Source: Ashinkailepas kermadecensis (lineage: Eukaryota > Arthropoda > Thecostraca > Neolepadidae). Taken from it: a DNA stretch of 64,000 nt. Below the pieces are notes generated by a model that did not search any database, was not told the DNA's origin, and worked only from the letters and a program-made list of their open reading frames with translations. How positions within the stretch are numbered: the stretch's first letter is position 1; each line of letters opens with the position of its first letter. The stretch is taken from the NCBI GenBank assembly GCA_034440615.1, contig JAOTOM010005154.1, forward strand, positions 964,001 to 1,028,000, written 5' to 3'. The translations under genes were made by a program, and so were the position numbers. Positions 34,735 to 45,308 of this stretch are shown here, piece after piece.

Positions 34735-35226
34735 CTAGATATTGTACTTCCTTTTTAGAAACTCACATTTTGATAGTTTCAATTTCAGCTGTGCTTTTCG
34801 CAGGCGTCGAAAAACTTCCTCCAAATGAGCTAGATGTTCTTTGAATGTTTTTGAATATATTATTATGTCGTCGATGTATGCTGTTGCGAATTGATTCTGT
34901 ATTCCAGATAGGACTTTGGACATCACTTGAGCAAAGAGGCTCGGAGCGTTGCAGATTCCAAAGGGCATTTTTCTGAAGTTCCACAAACCCATGAAGCAGA
35001 TAAAGGCTGTCTTAGGTATGCTATCTTTTGCCATTGGGATTTGCCAATATCCTGACTTTAGATCTAGTGATGAGAAGAAGTTTGCTCCGCCTAGAGACGC
35101 GAGAATATCTTCTATTAGTGGAAGGGGATAGCTGTTTTTCTTCGTGATATTGTTTAATTTCCGATAATCGACAGCAAACCTGTTCGATCCGTCTTTTTGC
35201 GAACTATTACGATGGGTGCAGCCCAC
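34735..35226 (-). pseudogene. pol: reverse transcriptase core
   Basis: 163-codon frame holding the RT palm. FAVDYRKLNN is at residues 17-26, SLDLKSGYWQI at 53-63 (first catalytic Asp), KMPFGICNAP at 86-95 and YIDD at 117-120 (catalytic pair). LSKCEF lies near the end. It is typical of Gypsy-type RT. It is preceded in another frame by the sequence SPWAAPIVIVRKK (ending near 35220) and followed in a third frame by YLGHVVSASGIKP (near 34720). Each junction coincides with an AAAAA run. Confidence 0.9.
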
Positions 35227-36184
35227 GGACTGTCGGATTCCTCTATTATACCAGCTTTTAGCATGATACGTATCTGTTCCTCCACATATTTTCGTTGGCT
35301 AAACGGCGTTTTGTAAGGCGGCTGACGGACGGGAGCGTGGTCACCAGTCTCTATCTCCATCTCAGCAAGGTCAGTTGTACCGAGGTCGGCGTCACTCGCG
35401 GCAAACAGGTCAGCATTGGCTCGTAACAGCTGTTCGAGATCGTCCCTGTCAGCGTCGGTCAGATGAGCCAGTCGCGCTTGCTCAACTGGGTCAGTGGGTG
35501 AGGTGGTCGGGGCTAAGTCAAGGTCTTGTGGCACGTCAACAATATACTCCAGATCCGAGTCATCTATTCTCTCAGCGTAGGCGATCACTTGATTGTTATA
35601 CATTGTGAAGTCTCGGGTAGACGTATTTATAATTATCACTGGTAGTCGCTTATGGCGGTCTGGTTTTGCCACTATCTCGGCTATGATTAAGCCTGGCTCC
35701 TCGGAAATTACTGGTGTATTGTCCAGTGACCTCACATAGCACGTTTGATTCACTAGTTGCGTCCTATTCACAGCTGCCAGACACTCCACGACCGTATTGG
35801 CCGGGATAAACGTGCGTCCTTTGATCCTGACTAGCGAACTCGCCTTTTCGCTAATCGTGCGCTGCTGAGGGCGAAGCGGAATCATACTACCTTCGATACA
35901 CAAGGCTTTTTTCTCGAAATCTAATTTTGCTCCGAACTCCGTTAAGAAATCGTTTCCTAACATGCATTGTTGTTTCAGTCCTGTTACAATTTGAAAGCTG
36001 AATGGTTTACTGAATTTACTCATCTCGACTCTAAATGTTCCTACACCAATGTTTTTCAAACGATGCCCGCTTGCTGAAATGAGTGGGATGCGGTCTTTTG
36101 GGTCCTCTGAAAATCTGAGAGTCTGTTTTTCCGTGATTTTATCAAAAGTTCCTTTGAGATTAAGGAAATATCGGCGCCCGTATC
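35154..36184 (-). pseudogene. pol: aspartic protease and pre-RT linker
   Basis: The protease active-site motif DTGA is at 36184-36173, flanked by YTLV and DISLIS as in retroviral proteases. It is followed by a frame break near 36115. The 301-codon frame from 36059 carries the second protease half (MLGNDFLTEFGAKLDF). A long linker follows, and then the RT entry block RQPPYKTPFSQRKYVEEQI and SPWAAPIVIVRKK. The protease would cleave the polyproteins. The recorded first codon is a TTG and not a real start. Confidence 0.82.
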
Positions 36185-36374
36185 AACGAGCGTATAAGCT
36201 TTTTGACTTCCGACTTTGATCCAGCACATGGGAGTGTTGGGTTTAACACGAATGTGCTGTACATTTTGTGGTTCAAGTTCTGTTTCTGCGGGTTTCGCTT
36301 CCTACGGATGTTTTTTCTTTCCTTACTCTGTGGTTTCTGATTCCAATTAGCTCTAGCTCTACCGTGGTGGTCGT

Positions 36375-36566
36375 TCACAGCAGAGCTCGGCCGTTTCCCG
36401 TTTCTCTAGGAGACGTTGGGCAGGAACGACACTGCCATCCCACGTGACCTACCTTGGTGCATCTGTGACAAATGGTTCGGCCGTCCGGGGTCCATTGATA
36501 CGAGGGATTAGGCGGATTTGGCGGTCGAGGTCTCCAAGTCGCGGGGCCGAAAGAGGGGCGCGGCAT
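36375..36566 (-). pseudogene. gag: nucleocapsid zinc knuckle
   Basis: A Pro/Arg-rich segment with one CCHC knuckle, CHRCTKVGHVGWQC (C-x2-C-x4-H-x4-C), the RNA-packaging motif of Gag. It lies one frame away from the main gag ORF, with which it overlaps (36449-36566). It is followed by a stop 190 bases before the protease motif. Confidence 0.8.
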
Positions 36567-37399
36567 TGGAGGTCCATAGTTGGGTCGGGGAACGTACGGT
36601 CTGGGTGGTCGCGGGTATGGTGGATAGGTCGGGGTGAATACACGTGGTCCTGATTGTGGCTGGGTTTGTGGTTTCGGGGGTCCAGTTTTTGAGCTGCCAG
36701 TTTTGATACAGTCTCTCCTAGGGATTCTACCAGTTTCTCGATTTTGTCCAACCGTTCATTTCCACTTTGTACCATATCAACTTCCATGGGTTCCTCATCC
36801 GTTTTCTGTGATCCCCGACATAATAAAAATGTTTTCAGCAGTTGCTGTTCATGCACAGCGAATTGAATTGCCTCCTCAAGGGTCTGAAAGGTATGTCTAT
36901 ATAATTTTTCTGCTAGCTGTTGGCTTTGTACTCCTTTGTTGAACACATCTAACAAAATGTGTTGGGTAGCGGGGCTATCAATGTCTGTATAAGCTTCCTT
37001 GGCTAGTGAAATGATTCTCTCAGAGTAATTCTGAATCGACTCAACGCGGAATTGTTTTGTTCTTCTTAAGGTTTCTTGAGCGTTTTTCTGATCGGCAAGG
37101 TCAGAATAGCGTTCCTTCATTAATTGTTTAATATCTGCCCACGTTAGATTTGCCTGTAGCGCTAGCATACGTTGGAGAAATTCAGCTGCGGGTCCACCAA
37201 GTGTTTTTAAGCAAATGATTCTCATCTGTTCATTATCTATACTGTAGCTAATTCTTTCCAGCTGTTTTAACCAGTCCATTAACTTATTATGGCTGTCGCC
37301 TGTATATTGTTTAATGTTGTTACTTAAGCCCTGAGCTCTTAATTCCATCCTGATTTGATTAAAACTCTCAGAGATACGATCCAGCGGAATGTCGGTCAT
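36449..37399 (-). CDS. gag: matrix/capsid-like polyprotein
   Basis: 316 codons from ATG 37399, about 370 bases after the LTR, a normal leader length. The predicted product is mostly helical, without Cys-rich features, and contains the Gag-type stretch MLALQANLTWADIKQLMKER at about residues 82-101. Further on, EEPMEVDMVQSG (212-223) and a Leu-heptad coiled coil near 225-245 precede a Pro/Arg-rich end. The last ~40 codons lie in the wrong frame relative to the zinc knuckle, so an indel near 36570 is likely. The role is assembly of the particle. Confidence 0.8.
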   Translation of the reverse strand: MTDIPLDRISESFNQIRMELRAQGLSNNIKQYTGDSHNKLMDWLKQLERISYSIDNEQMRIICLKTLGGPAAEFLQRMLALQANLTWADIKQLMKERYSDLADQKNAQETLRRTKQFRVESIQNYSERIISLAKEAYTDIDSPATQHILLDVFNKGVQSQQLAEKLYRHTFQTLEEAIQFAVHEQQLLKTFLLCRGSQKTDEEPMEVDMVQSGNERLDKIEKLVESLGETVSKLAAQKLDPRNHKPSHNQDHVYSPRPIHHTRDHPDRTFPDPTMDLQCRAPLSAPRLGDLDRQIRLIPRINGPRTAEPFVTDAPR

Positions 37400-37750
37400 T
37401 GTTCCTTTACTTTAATTAAATTCTCAAAATAAAATTTCGATTCACACAGGTTTTGCGGAGAGGTGTGCGACTAATTAGTTTCCTAATCCACGTACAGTTC
37501 ATACATGTAGTACACAATGAACACGCGAACACTTCAATACTATGCAGTGGTCAAAATTTGGCACAGGTATTGTTTGGAGGATTTTAGGAATTTCCGGGCT
37601 TACTGCGTTGTTGAGGTAGTCGGATTGATTTGCTCCTCCTGCAGACAGATGTACTCGTAGTCGGATGTGCTGACCTCAGGTCGTCCGATGTGATGCCCGA
37701 AGATCACCAGCACCAGATGTGACAGCTTGGTGACTGTCCAGGGGCCTACA

Positions 37751-37768
37751 TCCGCGGTCTCGGCACCA
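37751..37768 (-). promoter_or_regulatory. putative primer-binding site
   Basis: Two bases inside the 5' LTR, the minus strand reads TGGTGCCGAGACCGCGG. It starts with TGG as expected for pairing to the CCA end of a tRNA. I cannot name the tRNA with confidence. Confidence 0.6.
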
Positions 37769-37770
37769 GT

Positions 37771-38607
37771 TATAGGGTAGTTTTTTCCCTGGCCGTGGGA
37801 AATCTAGGGATAGACCCATCGCTTCCGCTTTGTATACCCCAGAACAGTAGGTGGACAGCTCACTCGTTAAAACTCCGTGATGAGTGACTTCCCGGGCTGG
37901 ATGCTTCCTCGGCCCGCCAACTACGTTGAGTCGCGACAGGCGAACGCCAGTCCGCTCCGAAATCGCAAAGACGTGATGGTTCTACCTCGTAGTCCGAGTC
38001 TAGGTCGAGTCTCCAGTCGAGTCTCGAGCCCCCTTTTATTTTCATTAGCACTCATATATATACACACGAGTCCGCCCACGTAAATACATTGACGGCGTAC
38101 AACCCGCACTGCTATTGGCTGGTTCTACATAACACGCCAACCCGCAAGTGAACCGGTCCGTGATTGGCCCGACACGCCAGCGGCCATTGCCCTCGCTGGA
38201 CGTTGCTGACTGTTGATTCGCCGCAGGTCATGGGTTCAGTTCTAATGCACTTCTCGCACGCTGAGATTGCAGTTTTGCACGGCAGCCTGGCTGCTCGGTC
38301 GCGTGGCAACCAGCGATGACTCGTGGACGTACCCGACTGGTGGCGCCAGTAGCCTTGTGGTATGCGAACTCTCCGACACGAGCTCCGGTTCTTATCAGTT
38401 ATAACCTCGTAAGGTGATCTCATCGCGGTGGCTAATAATCGAACAATGCGAGCGGCACTTGGCCTTATCTGTGATAGATCGGGTGGGCCGCATGCCTGAC
38501 GCTCTTGTTGTGACAGGTGTGTGGGTGCTTCATGCGGCCCCATCGCGGTGACACATACAGTACATTCCAGAGGCTGGCTCGTTCGTATTAACTTTAACTT
38601 CGTTACA
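37771..38607 (-). repeat. 5' LTR of the retroelement
   Basis: 837 bases, partner of 25697-26533. A TATATATA run at about 38054-38062 (TATGTATA in the other LTR) is a possible TATA box for minus-strand transcription. The short shadow ORFs shared by the two LTRs arise from the duplication. Confidence 0.92.
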
Positions 38608-39050
38608 GTATAGTGTACAGTGTACATTGTATATTGTATATTGTACAGTGCGCAGTGTACAGTGTGCAGTGTGTAGTGTACAAGTGTACAGTGTGTGCAG
38701 TGTGCAGTGTGCAGTGTGCAGTGTACGGTGTACGGTGTGCGGTGTACGGTGTACGGTGTACGGTGTACGGTGTACAGTGTACGGTGTGCGGTGTGCGGTG
38801 TGCGGTGTGCAGTATGCGGTGTACGGTGTACGGTGTGCGGTGTGCGGTGTACGATGTACAGTGTACGATGCACGGTGTACGGTGTAGGTGTACGGTGTAC
38901 GGTGTACGGTGTACGGTGTACGGTGTACGGTGTACGGTGTACGGTGTGCGGTGTGCGGTGTGCGGTGTGCGGTGTGCGGTGTGCGGTGTGCGGTGTGCGG
39001 TGTGCGGTGTACAGTGCACAGTGCACAGTGCACAGTGCACAGTGCACAGT
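38608..39050. repeat. 7-bp minisatellite, right part
   Basis: Continuation of 25291-25696 after the retroelement. Units shift from CAGTGTA/G to CGGTGTA, CGGTGTG and finally GTGCACA-type units. It ends about 48 bases before the NPF start codon. Confidence 0.95.
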
Positions 39051-39097
39051 GTCGCCAGCGTCAGGAGGCGGTCGGTGACGTGTGGCCCCGTCCTCAG

Positions 39098-39372
39098 ATG
39101 ATGTGCGCCAGACTGCTGCTGCTGCTGACGGTGACGATGAGTGCCGTGTTGTGTCGGCCGGCCGCAGCCGGAGAGACGGGCCGAGAGACCAGCCCGACGG
39201 GCCGCTACCAGCGGGACGGCGCCGCCACGCGCCACCTGCTCGACGGCTGGATGGCGCGCGCCACGCGTAGTGGCTCGATGACGCGCTACACCCGAGACAG
39301 GGAGGACATGGCCAAGACGCTGAACTTCCTGCGCAAGCTCGACGACTACTACTCACAGATGTCGCGGCCCAG
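39098..39372 (+). CDS. NPF: neuropeptide F precursor, first coding exon
   Basis: 275 bases encode 91 residues plus two bases of a split codon. ATG 39098 follows a good acceptor (GTCCTCAG at 39090-39097), so a 5' UTR exon may lie upstream; a second ATG is adjacent. Residues 1-24 are a signal peptide (basic start, Leu-rich core, LCRPAAAG end). The peptide block is REDMAKTLNFLRKLDDYYSQ (residues 68-87) then MSRP. It matches arthropod NPF (MADALKYLQELDxYYSQxSRPRF pattern). The exon ends CGGCCCAG at a GTGGGC donor, in phase 2, the place where known arthropod NPF genes are split before Phe-Gly. It is a secreted brain/gut peptide acting on an NPY-type receptor. Confidence 0.9.
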
Positions 39373-39650
39373 GTGGGCAAATCTCCCAATTATTGCATGC
39401 TCCGGCCCAGGTACTTGTGTGTCCCGGTCTAGATGACGACGCTCCTACTTGTATGTTCCGGCCCTGGTAGGCAACTCTCCCATATGTTGCATGTCTCGGA
39501 CCTGGTGGGAAACTCGCCTAAGTATTGCATGTTCGGCCCTGGTGGACAACTCGCCTACTGTATGTCCTGGCACAGGTGGGGAACTCTCCCACGTGTTGCA
39601 TACCACGGCACTGGTGACAACTCACCTATGTGTTGAATGTCCCGGCTCAG
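39363..39650. repeat. 38-bp degenerate array beginning at the NPF splice donor
   Basis: CGGCCCAGGTGGGCAA at the exon 1 donor recurs 38 bases later as CCGGCCCAGGTAC, then about every 38 bases in decayed form (GGCCCTGGTAGGCAACTC, GGACCTGGTGGGAAACTC and so on) to about 39650. It is the same family as 40983-41485. Confidence 0.8.
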
Positions 39651-39759
39651 GCATGGGAAAAGCTCTTGCTTGTTTTGGAAGAGAGCGAACCCTGAGTGAG
39701 TCCACCCTGGTGTGTGGTGCAAAAGTTCACCTCGCCAGGTCTGACGCGCACGCTTTTGA

Positions 39760-40172
39760 AACCGTAGTAGCGTTCTTGTTCGAACGTTATAAACCGTAGT
39801 AACGTTCTTGTTGGAACGTTATAAACCGTAGTAACGTTCTTGTTGGAACGTTATAAACCGTAGTAACGTTCTTGTTCGAACGTTATAAACCGTAGTAACG
39901 TTCTTGTTGGAACGTTATAAACCGTAGTAACGTTCTTGTTGGAACGTTATAAACCGTAGTAACGTTCTTGTTGGAACGTTATAAACCGTAGTAACGTTCT
40001 TGTTGGAACGTTATACACCATAGTAACGTTCTTGTTGGAACGTTATAAACCGTAGTAACGTTCTTGTTGGAACGTTATAAACCGTAGTGACGTTCTTGTT
40101 GGAACGTTATAAACCGTAGTAACGTTCTTGTTGGAACGTTATAAACCGTAGTGACGTTCTTGTTGGAACGCT
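39760..40172. repeat. 32-bp minisatellite, ~13 copies
   Basis: Unit GTAACGTTCTTGTTGGAACG plus TTATAAACCGTA, period 32. It contains the inverted pair AACGTTC/GAACGTT, so each unit can form a small hairpin. It lies in NPF intron 1. Confidence 0.95.
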
Positions 40173-40982
40173 TCGTGTGCTAATTTCTTCACTTGCAGTC
40201 AGCTGTGCTCTTTCATTTTGATGTCTACCCATCTAAATTGCCAAATTATTCATGAAGTGCTCTTAATCTTTGTTCAAAGACCGAGATTGTCGGTGGCATT
40301 TCTGCTCGCGAGCAAGTGTCGACAATGGTTTCGGTTGTAATACAACATTTCAAGTTCTGATTTTCTCATTTTGTGACAGATCTGCTCTTTACAATTTGAC
40401 ATTTGCAAGTTTCAATTACAGCATTTATCCTGAAGTATGCTCCATCTTTGTTCAAAGCAAGGGGCTCGCGGCTTCAATCACAAAACATTTATCCGAAAGT
40501 ATACTTTCAATCTTTGTTCCAAGCAAGGTGCTTGAGGATTCACTCACAATATTTATCCTGAAGTACGCTCAACCTGTGTTCAAAGCCAGAGGCTTGTGGC
40601 GACATCGCCGCTCGGGCAGCTAACCATGGATCCGTACCGCATACATGGTCCCAGGTCCCGGGTCCCGGGTCCCGGGCCCCGGAGCTCGGGTCACGGGTGA
40701 CAAGGGGGTCGAGTCTTTGGATGGCGCCCGGAAGTCTCAAGTTCAGCCTCAGGGAGGAGCGACACTTTGTATTTCTGCATCTAGTTGCAAGTTGGTGAAT
40801 GTATCGTATTCTAAATCGCATTGCCTCGGCATAATGCTTGAAGGCGCACTGTTGTCTAAGCACTCAAGATGGTGAGCCTATGAGTATGACTGATATGCAC
40901 GTAGATTAGACTTCATCCCCGCTTTAGCACTTTGGCCCTCGCTCGTTCAGTGACTCCATAGGCGTCTTATACTGGTTGTATA
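40173..40982. other. intronic, with weak repetition
   Basis: No gene. TTTATCC(T/G)AAGTA and CTTTGTTC(A/C)AAG motifs recur at about 40265, 40430, 40495 and 40555, a decayed ~60-65-base tandem repeat. A CCCGGGTCCCGGG run lies at 40650-40680. Confidence 0.5.
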
Positions 40983-41485
40983 TACTAGTCCAGGTAGGCA
41001 CCTCCCGAACCTCCTGTATGTTCTGGCCCACGTGGGCAACTCTGCTACTTGTTGTATATCCAGATTCAGGTGGGCAACTCTGTTATTTGTTGTGTATCCC
41101 GATCCAGGTGGGCAACTCTGTTGCTTGTTCTATATTCCGACCCAGGTGGGAAACTGCTACTTGCTGTATGTCCTGACCAAGGTGGGGAACTCCGCTACGT
41201 GTTGTATATCTCGATCCAGGTGGGAAACTCTGCTACTTGCTGTACGCCCTGGCCCAGGTAGCCAACTCTGCTACTTGTTGTATATCCCGATTCAGGCTGG
41301 CAACTCTGCTACTTGTTGTGCATCCAGATCCAGGTGGGCAACTCTGCTATCTGTTCTATATCCCGATCCAGGTGGTAAATTCTGCTACTTGTTGTATGCC
41401 CTGGCCCATGTGGGGAACTCTGCTACTTGTTGTATATCCCGATCCAGGTGGGAACTCTGCTACTTGTTGTATGTACTAGCCTGTA
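40983..41485. repeat. 38-bp minisatellite, ~13 copies
   Basis: Unit CCAGGTGGGCAACTCTGCTA followed by CTTGTTGTATATCCCGAT, period 38 (for example 41067 to 41105). At least six units keep CAGGTGGG, identical to the NPF exon 1 donor context. It lies in NPF intron 1. Confidence 0.92.
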
Positions 41486-41734
41486 GACATTCGTTACTCG
41501 CTATACTGTGTCCACCCATCCTGCCTCGCCCCACACTACATCCTAGCTATATATATTTTTGCACTATTGTTCCATCTAGTTCATCCCATAGTCTCGAAAT
41601 TGCCAGCAGGTAGACGAGCCTGTACTCTAAGCGCCAAACGCCGAACGCTCGTACTTACTACATGTGCAGGCCGACGAAGACTCTTACTCCTTACATGCCT
41701 CGCCTGAGATGAGCGAACTTGGTTGATTGGTTGG

Positions 41735-42177
41735 TTATTGGGGTTTAGGGGCGCATCGACTGCAGAGGCCATGCAGCGGCCGGGATGAGCGGACTTCCTA
41801 GGTATCGCGTGCCTTCCGCTGGGAGGGTTTTTTTGTATGCGTCTCGGCCCAATGGGACTTGTTTTATGTGCGCCTTCTGGCGGTGTACTTGTGTACTGAC
41901 CGCATCACAATATTTTTGTGATTTTGGTGCATTTCTTACCCGACCTAAGCACTTGGTTGTCCTCATGCGCTTCTATCACCCCCATATGGATGGTAATCGG
42001 CCCTGTTCACAATTCCTGAATATGTTACAATTGCGGTCCGGTTTTAAGCGCGTAGTCAAAATCGTTTGAACCGGTCTGCCATCTCGGCGTTTTGTTTCGG
42101 TAGGTAAATATGTGGCTGTTTATGTTATGTCTCTGCCGCACACTTCGGGAACGTTTTAAACACGTGGCGATGGCGTG
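41735..42177 (+). repeat. direct repeat, copy 1 (~440 bp)
   Basis: Starts GGGTTTAGGGGCGCATCGAC and is repeated in order at 42190-42735. Shared blocks are GACTTCCTAGGTATCGCGTG, TTACCCGACCTAAGCACTT and AAGCGCGTAGTCAAAA. It is non-coding. Confidence 0.85.
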
Positions 42178-42189
42178 TGGGGGGTTCGG

Positions 42190-42735
42190 GGTTTAGGGGC
42201 GCATCGACTGCAGAGGCCATGCAGCGCCCGGGATGAGCGGACTTCCTAGGTATCGCGTGCCTTCACCGCTGGGAAGGAGAACTTTTACATTTAGAATACG
42301 TCTCGGCCCAAATGAGGAACATTGTCTTCTTATGATGCGCCTTCTGGCCAAGAGTGTCAACTTGTGTACTGACCGCAATACACACAAATATACTTTTGCA
42401 TGATTTTGGTGCAATTTCTTACCCGACCTAAGCACTTAGTTGATCCTCAATGCCGCTTACTATCACCCCCAATATGGATGGATAAATCGGTCCATGTATA
42501 CCACAAATTTCCATGAAATATGTTACAAATTGCGGTCACGGTTACTTAAAGCGCGTAGTCAAAAATCGTTATAGACAAACCGGTCTCAGCCCAATCTCGG
42601 ACCGTCATTTGATTTCGGTAAGGTCAAAATATGATGGCATGTTCACATATGAATTATGTACACATAACATGACCACTTGAACACAACACTTACGGGGAAC
42701 AGTTCATATAAACACGAGTGGCGATGGAACGATGC
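42190..42735 (+). repeat. direct repeat, copy 2 (~545 bp, insertion-rich)
   Basis: Same order of blocks as 41735-42177 but about 100 bases longer. The length gain is mostly many one- to four-base insertions spread through the copy (for example CCCCCATATGGATGG becomes CCCCCAATATGGATGG). The first ~70 bases are nearly identical. Confidence 0.85.
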
Positions 42736-42985
42736 ATGGGGGGGGGTGTTACGGAAAGGCAACAGTTCATATAAACACGACTGGTGGTGACACGATGCAT
42801 GGGGGGGTAACGGAAAGGCAGCAGTTCATATAAATACGACTGGTGGTGACACGATGCATGGGGGGTAACGGAAAGGCAGCAGTTCATATAAATACGACTG
42901 GTGGTGACACGATACATGGGGGGAGTAACGGAAAGGCAGCAGTTGATATAAATACGAGGGGGGTGACGTAAAGGCAGCAGTTCAA
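42700..42985. repeat. 58-63-bp minisatellite, ~5 copies
   Basis: Unit CAGTTCATATAAATACGACT then GGTGGTGACACGATGCATGG with a variable G run and AACGGAAAGGCAG. A related single unit ends copy 1 of the preceding repeat near 42140-42185. Confidence 0.9.
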
Positions 42986-42999
42986 AGCATGATGTGCAC

Positions 43000-43388
<389 letters not shown>

Positions 43389-43599
43389 AAGGGCGAGGCG
43401 AAATATGAAGTAACGATGACAGAACGAGAAAGGGAGAAAGGCGTGTTGTGCGGATGCATGTGGTGTTGCTCATCTTGAATTATATTTACGGATGTGTGCA
43501 AGGTGACTCTGAATCCGGTCTTGATGACACGTAAGGAACCAACTGATTACATTTTCGAAAGGCCTATCCACGAAGGAAACAGTGCACGCGTGCTATCAT

Positions 43600-44237
43600 T
43601 TCTGTTCAGCTTGAATTATTTTCTGTCTGCATGAATATTGTTTTTTTCCGCCGTCTTTGTCTGGTGTCAGTTACTTGTGCCTCGGTGGTGTCCCAGTCAA
43701 TCGTATGTGCTTTGACGGTGTCAAAGCTATATTCAACTGTAGCTTCTAGTATTGTCCAGCAGCTTTGTTGTAATGTCAGATGATGCTGTTTTTTTCCGTG
43801 TTTTGTCTACGTTTCGGCACGTTTCACCCATGGACGTGTGGACAGTCCTTGTAGCTCATTTTGTACACCGGGCCTGATTGCTTGATCCTGTCTATATTAT
43901 CTTTGGTACGAACGAGCGGGTTTCGTAATGCTTTTTGTGGTTTCAAGCAGGGTTTCAAATTGTATTTGGCGTCAGGCCGTCGAAGACCTTCTGACACACC
44001 GTCTACGTAAGATAGGATCATCATTCTCTGTCGTTCTGTGGTGTGGGAATTATTTATATTTGTCCCGTCTGTACTGTCTCTCGTGGCTGTCCTCCCCGTT
44101 CTGTCTGCGCTGTCTGCCGAGTTCCTGACGTCTTGCGTACTTGCGACCTCATCATTGGTGTCTGCTATGTGTGTATCGGTTGTGTCCCTTCTTACTTTAT
44201 TTGCCGGTGAAGTGGAATAGTCACTACCTCTTAGCAT
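43600..44237 (-). pseudogene. Penelope-like element remnant (linker and GIY-YIG side)
   Basis: Minus-strand frame 44237-43824 ends with LKPQKALRNPLVRTKDNIDR then SGPVYKMSYKDCPHVHG. This corresponds to the LxxxLVxxKDxIPxxxxxGVVYxIPCxDCPxxYVGET segment entering the GIY-YIG endonuclease of Penelope-like retroelements. A later block in another frame (KAHTIDWDTTEAQVTDT, near 43710) matches the HxIDWDxAxVxDT block of the same family. Frameshifts and the loss of the RT make it a fossil. It lies in NPF intron 1, opposite to the gene. Confidence 0.75.
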
Positions 44238-44344
44238 GGCTCTGATGTGAATACATTCTGAATCTTTCCTACGCCGTCATCGGACGAGACGGTCAGTGCT
44301 GGTTGTACGGCGGCCAGTGCTCGTTGGGCTCGTTGTATGTACGA

Positions 44345-45157
44345 GTGTACACTCGCTTTCCGTGGGATGTTCGGGGTACCCTTAGCATGGCTGGCTCACT
44401 AGGAACGTAGGCTGTGACGCTGCACACCAAACATTACTGGTAGGCTGCGCCGTTTCACAGTTATGAGTTGCGTGATAGTCTACCAGCTCCGCCACCGGCC
44501 AGCGTCCGAGTCATAGGATTTGCGTGTGTGGTGGTCACGCGACCATTTGCCCTGCAGCCATGCAGTGATAAACACGGGTCTTCCCTGTTCCCGCCTTGCA
44601 TTCCTCTGTCGGCGAAACAACATTGGCAGTTAAACGAGCAGGTTACTGGACTTCTGTCGATAAGCAACAATTGATACCTGCGGATTTCGACTCCAGCAAC
44701 ACAGAATGAGCAGGAAAGGTTGGAAAAAGCTCAGTTGCAAAGATGTAGCGAAAGGAGATGGGAGGTTTATGATGTCAATGAAGTATTCTCTGGCCCCAAA
44801 ATAATAATAGAATGTCCAACATTTATACGTTTTATAAATGTAGTTCGAACTCTTGCTGGGGTGGCTTTATGAACCAGGATTCAATTGCTAAGAAGAGCTG
44901 GTTTCGTTAACCCTGGCCATGATTCCATGAATTACAGCTTTACAGTCTAAATTTGGCAAAGCGCTTCACGTGCTGTCAATACACCGATACGGCGACCCCG
45001 GGAGCTCGCTCTCGACCTTATCGTGCCAATTGCCAACTGACCCTCCCAGCCGGGGACTAAAAGTGAGCACGCGAAGCGACTCGAACCTAGCATTGCCAGG
45101 ACAGCGGAGACGGGTGCACGGCAGCGCTTTAGCCAACTAAGCTACCGAGGCGGCAAG
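44345..45157 (-). mobile_element. tRNA-headed retroposon, full copy, minus strand
   Basis: Head at 45157-45060 (minus) with TAGCTTAGTTGG and GGTTCGAGTCG, tail near 44345. It matches 2023-2805 along its length. The part 44345-44908 is also a close inverted match to 45552-46110. Confidence 0.8.
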
Positions 45158-45308
45158 TCACAGTGAGGCACTTGCTTGCATAATTCAGATTCATTGACAA
45201 GTCAATTAGTTACTTGATTAAATTGCATCTACTTCATTGAGAATCACATGTTTTAGGGCGCAAGGAATGTGTTGCATGATATCATATTATTAATTGCATA
45301 TGTTGTGC

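Larger units (their letters stand above)
25697..38607 (-). mobile_element. Ty3/Gypsy endogenous retrovirus-like element with F-type env
   Basis: Two 837-base LTRs face the same way. On the minus strand between them lie a primer-binding-like site, gag, zinc knuckle, protease, RT, RNase H, integrase, an envelope related in layout to errantivirus/baculovirus F proteins, and an extra chromodomain-like ORF. The 4-bp target duplication GTAT lies at 25693-25696 and 38608-38611. The gross length of 12.9 kb includes a later 2.2-kb LINE. At least eight interruptions break the coding frames, so as written it cannot express intact proteins. It sits within a minisatellite about 0.5 kb upstream of the NPF coding exon. 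Confidence 0.92.
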
